Assembly: GCA_949076555.1 (NCBI GenBank)
Contig: CARUOB010000010.1
Coordinates: forward strand, 1-58,881
DNA length: 58,881 nt
Source of the DNA: an uncultured Lachnospiraceae bacterium
Lineage (GTDB): Bacteria; Bacillota; Clostridia; Lachnospirales; Lachnospiraceae
Direction: 5' to 3'
The notes beneath the pieces were generated by a model. The model was not told the DNA's origin, searched no databases, and saw nothing but the letters and a program-made list of their open reading frames with translations. Both the position numbers and the translations under genes were made by a program. Shown piece by piece: positions 16,688-23,921 of the stretch; the stretch's first letter is position 1; each line of letters opens with the position of its first letter.

Positions 16688-18571
16688 ATGGAAGCTGGCA
16701 TGGATAAATATGAAGTTTTAGAAAAATATTATGGCTATCACGCCTTCCGGGAAGGGCAGGAGATGCTGATCGACCATATTCTTGCGGGGAAAGATGTGCT
16801 TGGCATCATGCCGACAGGCGCGGGTAAGTCCGTCTGTTATCAGGTGCCAGCACTGCTCCTTCCGGGGATTACGCTGGTGATTTCACCTCTGATTTCCCTG
16901 ATGAAGGATCAGGTGCAGGCGCTCAATCAGGCGGGAGTTCATGCGGCTTATATCAACAGTTCTCTCTCGGAAGGACAGATCACGAAGGCATTGACCTTTG
17001 CGGAGCAGGGAAGATATAAAATTATCTACGTGGCTCCTGAGCGGCTGGAAACAGAGCGCTTCCTGCGCTTTGCGGGGGCGGTGGAGATCAGCATGGTAGC
17101 CGTGGATGAGGCGCACTGTATTTCTCAGTGGGGACAGGACTTCCGTCCCAGCTATTTACATATCGTGCAGTTTGTGAGACGGCTCCCGAAGCGGCCTATC
17201 CTAAGTGCGTTTACTGCCACAGCCACCGGGGAGGTCAGAGAGGACATAGTTTCTGTGCTGGGACTGGAAAATCCCAAGACGTTGGTGACGGGCTTTGACA
17301 GGCAGAATCTTTTCTTTGCGGTGGAACATGCGAAGAACCGCACGCGCTATTTGCAGCATTATGTGGCGGATCGCGGAAAAGAGAGCGGCATCATATACTG
17401 CGCTACCAGAAAAAATGTGGAGAAAGTGTACGAACAGCTTAGGAACGAAGGCATAGCGGTTACAAGATATCACGCGGGACTGTCCCCGGAGGAACGGCGG
17501 AACAATCAGGACGACTTTATCTATGACAGAAAACCCGTGATTGTGGCGACCAACGCCTTCGGCATGGGGATTGATAAGTCCAATGTGCGCTACGTGCTGC
17601 ATTATAATATGCCCCAGAGCATGGAAAACTACTATCAGGAGGCGGGACGCGCAGGGCGAGACGGTGAGCCGTCTGATTGTATTCTCCTCTATTCGGCGCA
17701 GGATATTATGATCAACCGGTTCCTGCTGGAAAACAAGGAAAACAGCGCCGACTTTTCGCCGGATGAGCAGCTTACCATCCGGGAGCGGGACGAAAAGCGG
17801 CTTCAGGCCATGATCTTCTACTGCAATACAAAGGAATGTCTGCGCACCTGCATTCTGCGTTATTTCGGGGAGGAGAACGGGACTGCCTGCGGCAAATGCG
17901 GGAACTGCCTGAAACATTATGTGGAAAAAGATATGACGGCGGAGGCGGGACAAGTCATTCGGTGTCTGGAAGAACAGGGTGAAAGATACGGCATACAGGT
18001 AGTGATCGGCACGCTACTTGGCGGAAAAAGCGCGAAATTGCGGGAATACCGGGTACAACAGTATCCTTCTTACGGCACGTTAGGAAAATGGCGTGAACAG
18101 GAGTTGAAGGATCTGATCGGTCAGATGATGCAGGAAGGGTATCTGCGCCAGACGCAGGATAAGTATGGGCTTTTACAGACGACAGGGAAGGCACAGGACA
18201 TTGTGGACGGCCTTTGCACGGTAATGGTGAAGCTGGAGCCGAGAAGCAGCCGGATGGCGGAAGAGGATGACAGAATCAAGGGCAGTACAAACCGGAGATC
18301 AGATATTCTAAATACAAGAGGACTCGCCTTTTTCGAGGAGCTTCGAGAACTGCGCAGGGAGATCGCCAGGGAGAAAGCGATACCGCCCTATCTTGTTTTT
18401 TCGGATAAGACACTGGTGGATATGTGCGTGCGTCTGCCCATGAACCGGGAGGAAATGATGGAGGTGAACGGGATGGGCGCCTTCAAGTACGAGAAATACG
18501 GAGCGCGGTTTCTGACCTGTATTTTGGAGTATACCGGTGGAATACGGGAGAAATTTTATTTTGGGGATTAG
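16688..18571 (+). CDS. recQ: ATP-dependent DNA helicase RecQ
   Basis: 627 residues with a full RecQ layout. Helicase: MPTGAGKSVCYQVPALL (Walker A), DEAHCISQWGQDFRPSY (DEAH plus aromatic loop), ATNAFGMGIDKSNVRYV and QEAGRAGRDG (motif VI). RecQ zinc site: Cys residues in CNTKECLRTC and CGKCGNC. Then a winged helix (RQC) and an HRDC domain near the end (FFEELRELRREIAREKAIPPY, NGMGAFKYEKYG). It unwinds DNA 3'-5' in recombination repair. Two starts are possible: 16688, or the ATG at 16700 (MDKYEVLEKYYG), which matches the family better. The end overlaps the convergent DUF3800 gene by four bases. Confidence 0.95.
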   Translation: MEAGMDKYEVLEKYYGYHAFREGQEMLIDHILAGKDVLGIMPTGAGKSVCYQVPALLLPGITLVISPLISLMKDQVQALNQAGVHAAYINSSLSEGQITKALTFAEQGRYKIIYVAPERLETERFLRFAGAVEISMVAVDEAHCISQWGQDFRPSYLHIVQFVRRLPKRPILSAFTATATGEVREDIVSVLGLENPKTLVTGFDRQNLFFAVEHAKNRTRYLQHYVADRGKESGIIYCATRKNVEKVYEQLRNEGIAVTRYHAGLSPEERRNNQDDFIYDRKPVIVATNAFGMGIDKSNVRYVLHYNMPQSMENYYQEAGRAGRDGEPSDCILLYSAQDIMINRFLLENKENSADFSPDEQLTIRERDEKRLQAMIFYCNTKECLRTCILRYFGEENGTACGKCGNCLKHYVEKDMTAEAGQVIRCLEEQGERYGIQVVIGTLLGGKSAKLREYRVQQYPSYGTLGKWREQELKDLIGQMMQEGYLRQTQDKYGLLQTTGKAQDIVDGLCTVMVKLEPRSSRMAEEDDRIKGSTNRRSDILNTRGLAFFEELRELRREIAREKAIPPYLVFSDKTLVDMCVRLPMNREEMMEVNGMGAFKYEKYGARFLTCILEYTGGIREKFYFGD

Positions 18572-19244
18572 AACCATTCCTTTTTGCTTAGAGGTTTTAA
18601 ATAGTTCTTTTTTAAGTCGCGAATATTTCCAAAGAAGGTTAGTTCAGATTTAGAGAACATGCTGTTTTTCCATTTGAGTTTAACCAGCTCTAATGTACAT
18701 AGGAGGTCAGCTGCTTGAAAAAGTTTATATTCTGAGGGCATAACTTTACGAAAAATTGGGTTTGGAAGCAAAGCATTGAAAACAGAGGAAAGTATTTTAC
18801 TAACTTCCACCTGACCGTTATCATAGTATATTTTACATCGTCAAAGCTTAGAAATTCTGTATAATATTCGCGAACAAATTGAGAAATTTGCTTGGACAAA
18901 AGCCCTGTAGCTTCAACAACATCTGCAATATGCTTTTTTTCAATGTAGAAGCACTTATAGCGGATATTAATCTGACGGATGAAGGCGACCATTTTGTTGA
19001 AAATACGGCGGCGCTCATGAACGGACATATTTTTGTAAATTTCTTCTTTGCGTATGATGGGACCTGTATGTATACACATGTTATCAAGTTTTAAGTAAGA
19101 CAGCTCCCGATTTAGTCTTGAAATAGCAGGCTGGATGTCTTCGGTTTGGTTATGAAAGACCATTGTGATGATGTAGTAAGGGGAATGGGGGTTATATTCA
19201 CCAAAATCACCGGATTCATCTATAAAAATGCTGAGTTCATTCAA
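18568..19244 (-). pseudogene. DUF3800 family protein gene, frameshifted
   Basis: Two frames together make one DUF3800 protein of about 225 residues. The first part (from a TTG at 19242-19244) starts MNELSIFIDESGDFGEY, the acidic DESGD motif of the family. It runs to FLSFDDVK and then shifts. The second part gives EVSKILSSVFNALLPNP, RKVMPSEYKLFQAADLLCTLE and a Lys-rich end. Adding one base in the T-run at 18831-18834 restores DVKIYYDNGQVEVSK across the join. DUF3800 has an RNase H-like fold with no agreed role. The TTG start has AGAGGTG upstream and an in-frame stop three codons earlier, so no longer start exists. The region is much more AT-rich than its neighbours, which suggests transfer. 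A sequencing error in the homopolymer would remove the frameshift. Confidence 0.8.
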
Positions 19245-19269
19245 TATGGTTCACCTCTGTAATGGTAGT

Positions 19270-19350
19270 AAAAAAATGGCGGGGAACTTCCCCGCCATTG
19301 ATGGACCTGGGTCAAACGACCAGCCCAAATGAAATCGTTGATTTCATTAC
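19270..19350 (-). ncRNA. Candidate small structured RNA upstream of DUF3800
   Basis: Read on the minus strand, 19350 to 19270 holds three hairpins in a row. Hairpin 1 is a 9-bp stem with a 3-base loop (arms 19340-19348 and 19328-19336). Hairpin 2 is a 6-bp stem with one bulge and a 4-base loop (19323-19318 with 19313-19307). Hairpin 3 is a 10-bp GC-rich stem (19299-19290 with 19284-19275) followed by a U-run, a textbook terminator. A promoter sits just upstream. The DUF3800 start is 25 bases beyond the U-run. Families of structured RNAs near DUF3800 genes have been catalogued by comparative genomics, so this may be a member. I cannot assign which. Confidence 0.6.
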
Positions 19351-19354
19351 CTAT

Positions 19355-19383
19355 AGTATATGTTATAATTGTCAGAAGCGCAA
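19355..19383 (-). promoter_or_regulatory. Promoter of the candidate small RNA
   Basis: On the minus strand TTGCGC (19383-19378), a 17-base spacer and TATACT (19360-19355). Predicted initiation at about 19348-19350 coincides with the base of hairpin 1. Confidence 0.45.
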
Positions 19384-19432
19384 TGAAAATCTGAAATATA
19401 CTTTATTAAGGGTTAGGAGAATATAAATAATT

Positions 19433-20380
19433 ATGAAAACAGTCAAAGTAGCCGCCGCCATCATTACTCACAACGACCGTATTTTCGCCACCCAGCGGGG
19501 ATACGGCGAATTTAAGGACGGCTGGGAATTTCCGGGCGGCAAGGTGGAAGAGGGAGAGACGCCGCAGGAAGCTCTGATCCGGGAGATACGGGAAGAGCTG
19601 GACACAGAGATCGAGGTGGGAGAGCTGTTTGACACGGTGGAGTATGATTATCCCACTTTCCATCTGTCCATGGACTGCTTCTTCTGCAAGGTTACATCCG
19701 GTGATCTGGTATTGAAAGAGCACGAAGCGGCGAAATGGCTGACCAGAAAAAGCCTTGACAGTGTGGCGTGGCTGCCGGCGGATCTGGATTTGATAGAAAA
19801 ATTGAAACATGTTATGGAAGGAACACAGTGTTATACCGGAGACGAAGTCTGGTACAGACAGTTAGGAGAAAGAGAACTGAATCTGGAACTGTTTGCAAAC
19901 TTTGTCCGTCATCAAAAAGTGAATATGTGCAGAAGAAAAATAGATGGCGAGTGGAAGACGGTGGCAGATCCGTTTACGGATGATTGGACACAGGAAGAGT
20001 ACCGGATGTTAGTCGAATGTCTTAAAAATACCGTTCTGACGGGCGGGTTTGTATGCGGGGCTTTTTACAGAGGCGTCTTAAAAGGGTTTGTCTCAGTGGA
20101 GGCTGCGCTGTTTGGAGGTGAGCACCGTTATCTGGATTTGTCCAGCATCCATGTGTCGGAGGACATGCGCGGAAAGGGAATCGGCAGGAATTTGTTTGAA
20201 AGGGCGTCGGCCTTCGCGAAACAAAAGGAGGCTGGCAAACTTTACATATCGGCTCATTCGGCGGTGGAAACGCAGGCGTTTTATCGCTCTATGGGGTGTG
20301 TGGAGGCGAAATGGTATCATAGGGAGCATGTGGAACGGGAACCGTTCGACTGTCAGTTGGAATATTGCATTGAGAGATAA
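19433..20380 (+). CDS. Nudix hydrolase fused to GNAT acetyltransferase
   Basis: 315 residues. Residues 1-128 are a MutT-like Nudix domain with a complete Nudix box, GGKVEEGETPQEALIREIREE then L (about 36-57), and the start KVAAAIITHNDRIFATQRG typical of 8-oxo-dGTP diphosphatases. Residues 150-315 are a GNAT domain with the acetyl-CoA loop SEDMRGKGIGRNLF (about 243-256) and the late phrase AFYRSMGC. The Nudix part probably cleans oxidised nucleotides; the acetyltransferase substrate is unknown. Between the two lies a linker (about 128-150) with no membrane segment. The MATE gene starts seven bases after the stop. Confidence 0.88.
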   Translation: MKTVKVAAAIITHNDRIFATQRGYGEFKDGWEFPGGKVEEGETPQEALIREIREELDTEIEVGELFDTVEYDYPTFHLSMDCFFCKVTSGDLVLKEHEAAKWLTRKSLDSVAWLPADLDLIEKLKHVMEGTQCYTGDEVWYRQLGERELNLELFANFVRHQKVNMCRRKIDGEWKTVADPFTDDWTQEEYRMLVECLKNTVLTGGFVCGAFYRGVLKGFVSVEAALFGGEHRYLDLSSIHVSEDMRGKGIGRNLFERASAFAKQKEAGKLYISAHSAVETQAFYRSMGCVEAKWYHREHVEREPFDCQLEYCIER

Positions 20381-20387
20381 TAAGAAT

Positions 20388-21764
20388 ATGGAACACACGA
20401 CGAATGCACAGGAAAAACAAAACGGAATACTGGAAGGAGTCATCTGGAAACAGCTTTTGCTTTTTTTCTTCCCAATTTTGATCGGTACTTTCTTCCAGCA
20501 GCTTTATAATACGGTGGACACGGTGATCGTGGGGCAGTTTGCGGGGAAGGAGGCGCTGTCCAGCGTGGGTGGCTCTTCGGCGCAGATCATCAATATGGTG
20601 GTCGGTTTTTTTACGGGTCTTACGGCCGGGGGAACGGTTCTGATTTCTCAGGCATACGGGGCGTCTCACAGACAGAGGCTTGAGGATGCGCTGCACACGT
20701 CCTATACATTCGGAATCATAGGGGGAATCGGCTTGGGTGTTCTTGGCGTGGTGACAGCGCCGCTTGTTTTGCGTGCCATGAATACGCCGCCTGAATTGAT
20801 GGAAATGTCCACACTTTACATAAGGATTTATTTCTCCGGTCTTATTTTTGTGTTTATCTATAATATGGGCGCGGCCATTCTGCGTGCCATCGGTGATTCC
20901 AAAAGACCGTTGTATTATCTGGTGGTGTGCTGTATTGTAAATATTGTGTTGGATCTGATTCTCGTGCTTTATTGTGGGCTTGGCGTGTTTGGCGTGGCGG
21001 CAGCTACATTGGTGTCGCAGGCGATCAGCGCTGGTCTGGTGACGTGGGCGCTGATGCACAAAGTGGACTGTATGGAGCTGTCGTTTCGTAAAATCAGGGT
21101 TCACCGGGAAGTGCTGACAAATATGCTGCAAATCGGATTTCCCTCCGGTCTGCAGGCATCTATGTACAGCATTTCCAATATGATTGTGCAGGCGGCGCTC
21201 AATCTGCTGGGCGTGGATACCATGGCGGCATGGACGGCCTACGGCAAGATCGACAGTGTCTTCTGGATGATCAATTCTTCTTTCGGCATTGCCCTGACTA
21301 CTTTTGTAGGACAGAATTTTGGCGCGGGCAAATGGGAGCGGGTGAAGAAGGGAACAAGGGTCTGCCTGGGAATGGCGGTGGGAACTGCCGTCTGCCTGAC
21401 CGCGCTTCTTATGATCACGGGACGGTTTCTGCTTGGGATCTTTACAGGGGACGCTGCGGTGGTGGAAATCGGGATGGCTATGATGCACAGCATTGCGCCC
21501 GCCTTTGTCATGTTTGTTTTTATAGAAATATTTTCCGGGTCGCTCCGGGCGCAGGGATATACTTTTGTGACAACCGTGATATCCGTGCTCGGTGTATGCG
21601 TGTTCCGTATTATCTGGGTGGGATTGATCACGCCGGGAAAGGGATTGCGGTGGATCGTTGCCTGTTATCCGATCAGTTGGATCATGTGCGCGGCATTGGT
21701 GAGCGGTTATTATTTTTATAAACAGAAAAGAATCATAACGAGAATGGAACAGGGCGGCAGATAG
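20388..21764 (+). CDS. MATE family efflux transporter
   Basis: 458 residues with about 12 membrane helices in two halves. Family features include LLFFFPILIGTFFQQLYNTV near the start, VIVGQFAGKEALSSVGGSS, and in the second half QNFGAGKWERVKKG. By family it exports cationic drugs or metabolites in exchange for Na+ or H+; its substrate is unknown. The start ATG at 20388 lies seven bases after the Nudix-GNAT stop; a longer open frame back to 20088 only overlaps that gene. The ribosome site is weak, so coupling to the upstream gene is likely. Confidence 0.93.
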   Translation: MEHTTNAQEKQNGILEGVIWKQLLLFFFPILIGTFFQQLYNTVDTVIVGQFAGKEALSSVGGSSAQIINMVVGFFTGLTAGGTVLISQAYGASHRQRLEDALHTSYTFGIIGGIGLGVLGVVTAPLVLRAMNTPPELMEMSTLYIRIYFSGLIFVFIYNMGAAILRAIGDSKRPLYYLVVCCIVNIVLDLILVLYCGLGVFGVAAATLVSQAISAGLVTWALMHKVDCMELSFRKIRVHREVLTNMLQIGFPSGLQASMYSISNMIVQAALNLLGVDTMAAWTAYGKIDSVFWMINSSFGIALTTFVGQNFGAGKWERVKKGTRVCLGMAVGTAVCLTALLMITGRFLLGIFTGDAAVVEIGMAMMHSIAPAFVMFVFIEIFSGSLRAQGYTFVTTVISVLGVCVFRIIWVGLITPGKGLRWIVACYPISWIMCAALVSGYYFYKQKRIITRMEQGGR

Positions 21765-21777
21765 AAGGGAGAATGTG

Positions 21778-22647
21778 ATGAATATTGATGCTTTTTTTGA
21801 GGAACTGGATTCCTATTTTGAAAAAAAACAGGTGGAAAAGATCGACGAATTTCTGACGGCCTCTTTGATGCAGGCCAAGGAGGAAGAGGATTATGCGGCC
21901 TATATTTCGATCTGCAATGAAATGATCGGCTTTTATCGGAGCGTATCGGCTTTTGAGAAGGCTTATACGGCGGCGGAGGATGTGCTGCTTTTGATGGAGG
22001 AGCTGAATCTGGAAGATACGGCGCACTTTGCGACCACCTTGTTAAATGCGGCCACCGCCTACAGCGCGGCGGGGGATTACGCGCAGGCGCTGCGGCTTTA
22101 CAGGCAGGCTATGCAGATTTATGAAAGGCTGCTTTCGCCGGAGGACTACCGATGGGCGAGCCTTTACAACAACATGTGCATTATGCTGGAGAAGGCCGGG
22201 GAGAACGGGGAGGCTGTGGAGAGTGCGAAAAGAGCGCTTGCCATCATAGAAAAGCAGGAAGGAAACGAGGCGCAGACGGCCACCACGCTCACGAATCTTT
22301 CGCTGATTTATTTTAAACTTTCGGAGAATGAGGAGGCGAAGAAATGTCTTGCGCGGGCCATAGACCTTTTTGAACAGGGAACGGGGGAACCGAACGAGCA
22401 CTACAGCGGCGCGCTGGCAGGGATGGGGGAAGCCTGTTTTCGGGACGGGGAGTATGAGAAGGCCCTCTCCTATTATGAACGGGCACTCAAAGATGTGAAG
22501 CGCCACTACGGGGAAAACATGAGCTACAGCATACTCTGCGAGAACTGTGCGGCGGTGTACGGGGCTATGGGAAATGAGGAAAAACAAAAAGAATATGCGG
22601 ACAAGTCGCGGGAAGTGCTCGGGCGGCTTCAGGGAAAGGCTGAATAA
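21778..22647 (+). CDS. Tetratricopeptide repeat protein
   Basis: 289 residues, mostly helical, with about five TPR units from residue 75 on. Clear units are ALRLYRQAMQIYERLL, AVESAKRALAIIEKQEG, AKKCLARAIDLFEQG and ALSYYERALKDVKRHYG. No enzyme domain or signal peptide is present, so it is a cytoplasmic scaffold. The ATG at 21778 follows AAGGGAG with good spacing; a GTG one codon earlier is too close. It lies 13 bases after the MATE gene and just before a DUF4037 gene, and it may partner the latter. Confidence 0.85.
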   Translation: MNIDAFFEELDSYFEKKQVEKIDEFLTASLMQAKEEEDYAAYISICNEMIGFYRSVSAFEKAYTAAEDVLLLMEELNLEDTAHFATTLLNAATAYSAAGDYAQALRLYRQAMQIYERLLSPEDYRWASLYNNMCIMLEKAGENGEAVESAKRALAIIEKQEGNEAQTATTLTNLSLIYFKLSENEEAKKCLARAIDLFEQGTGEPNEHYSGALAGMGEACFRDGEYEKALSYYERALKDVKRHYGENMSYSILCENCAAVYGAMGNEEKQKEYADKSREVLGRLQGKAE

Positions 22648-22733
22648 ATATCCGGCGTGTTTTTTGGAATCGGATGGATATGAACGGTATGGAAGGCAGG
22701 GGAAAAGCCTGGCCGGTTGGCAGGGTTAATAAA

Positions 22734-23723
22734 ATGTCAGGAAATGTGGAAAGAATGATGGAAGAGAATCGTGGGGCGGGTATGAAGGGTTTGGAGTTGG
22801 CGAAAAAATATTATGAGACATATGGCAGGCCGTTGATATTTGAACAGTTTTCGGATATTGCAGATCAGGCGGCCGCCGGGCTTGTGGGCTATGGATCGGA
22901 GTGTTTTGGATTTGATGATGCAATTTCTGCGGATCACGATTACGGGCCGTCTTTTTGTGTCTGGCTGCCCCGCGAGACTTACCGGCAGTATGGGAAAGAG
23001 ATGCAGGCGGCTTATGACGCCCTGCCAAAGGAATTTATGGGTTTTTCCGGACGTGTGGAGGAGGAGCAGGGAAAAGGGCGCGTAGGCGTGCTCTGTTTGG
23101 AGGACTTCTATCTGGAAATACTTGGCAGAGACAGCGCGCCGGAGACGGCGGCGGCGTGGTTTGCGGTTTCGGAAGCGGCGCTTGCCACGGCGACAAACGG
23201 CGCGGTATTTGAAGATCCGTGCGGAGTATTCACCGGAATCAGGGAGGGGCTTCTGGCCTACTATCCAAGGGAAGTGTGGCTGAAAAAGCTGGCGGAGAGT
23301 CTGGCAAAGGCAGCGCAGGCGGGACAGTACAATTACGCCCGCGCCATGAAGCGGGGGGAGCGCGTTGCGGCGGAGCTTGCCCTGACAGAGTTCGTGAAAG
23401 AGGCGATGCAGATCGTCTATCTGCTCAATAAAAAATACGCTCCCTTCTATAAGTGGATGCACAGGGGGATGAAGGAGCTTGCCGTCTGCGGTGAGATCGG
23501 GGATATGCTTTCGCTTCTCTATCAGATTCCAGATCCGGCGGCGGCCTGGGAAGGCACAGCGCCCACAGATTATCTGTACCATCTGAACACGGATGACGGC
23601 AGGGTGCTGGTGATCGAGGCGGTCTGTAACGTGCTGGTGCAGACGCTTAATGAAATGGGACTTTCTGACAGGCAGGATAATTTCCTGCAGAATCATGTGG
23701 GGGAAGTGCTGGGGAAAATTTGA
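22734..23723 (+). CDS. DUF4037 domain protein (nucleotidyltransferase-like)
   Basis: About 330 residues. Near residue 50 is GSECFGFDDAISADHDYGP, a nucleotidyltransferase-like motif with several Asp residues (the GS...D.S.DHD pattern) that could bind metal. The DUF4037 C-terminal half follows (YARAMKRGERVAAELALTEF, YAPFYKWMHRGMKEL), similar to helical domains that bind nucleotides in related enzymes. The start is uncertain: ATGs occur at 22674, 22734, 22755 and 22782, and the family often starts near GMKGLELAKKYY. The substrate is unknown. The gene follows the TPR gene and is closed by a strong terminator. Confidence 0.82.
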   Translation: MSGNVERMMEENRGAGMKGLELAKKYYETYGRPLIFEQFSDIADQAAAGLVGYGSECFGFDDAISADHDYGPSFCVWLPRETYRQYGKEMQAAYDALPKEFMGFSGRVEEEQGKGRVGVLCLEDFYLEILGRDSAPETAAAWFAVSEAALATATNGAVFEDPCGVFTGIREGLLAYYPREVWLKKLAESLAKAAQAGQYNYARAMKRGERVAAELALTEFVKEAMQIVYLLNKKYAPFYKWMHRGMKELAVCGEIGDMLSLLYQIPDPAAAWEGTAPTDYLYHLNTDDGRVLVIEAVCNVLVQTLNEMGLSDRQDNFLQNHVGEVLGKI

Positions 23724-23751
23724 GGGAAAAACACTATATCTTGTGGTAAAG

Positions 23752-23785
23752 GACTCGCTGTCGGAGTGACAGAGGGTCTTTTTTT
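23752..23785 (+). terminator. Rho-independent terminator after the DUF4037 gene
   Basis: GACTCGCTGTC (23752-23762) pairs with GACAGAGGGTC (23768-23778) with one mismatch and one G-T pair, then seven T. It closes the 19433-23723 unit. Confidence 0.75.
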
Positions 23786-23797
23786 GTGGGGGTAATA

Positions 23798-23826
23798 TTG
23801 TAAAAACGGAAGAATTGTGCTACAAT
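23798..23826 (+). promoter_or_regulatory. SigA-type promoter of the surface-protein locus
   Basis: TTGTAA (23798-23803), 17-base spacer, TACAAT (23821-23826). The transcript would have a 5' leader of about 90 bases containing a small inverted repeat, CCGATA/TATCGG. Confidence 0.55.
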
Positions 23827-23921
23827 ATCCAGAGATTATAGCCGATAATAATTATATCGGATTGTTTGCGGAATGACCGGGTATTTACTTTCAGATAAAG
23901 GAATAGGGGAAGAAAGAAGGA

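Noticed and set aside
18568..19244. Two separate small genes in place of one DUF3800 gene
   Set aside because: The parts match consecutive stretches of one family and join after a single-base change, so one frameshifted gene is the simpler reading.
20289..21488. A 399-codon minus-strand frame opposite the MATE gene
   Set aside because: His/Arg-rich shadow translation of the transporter; no domain.
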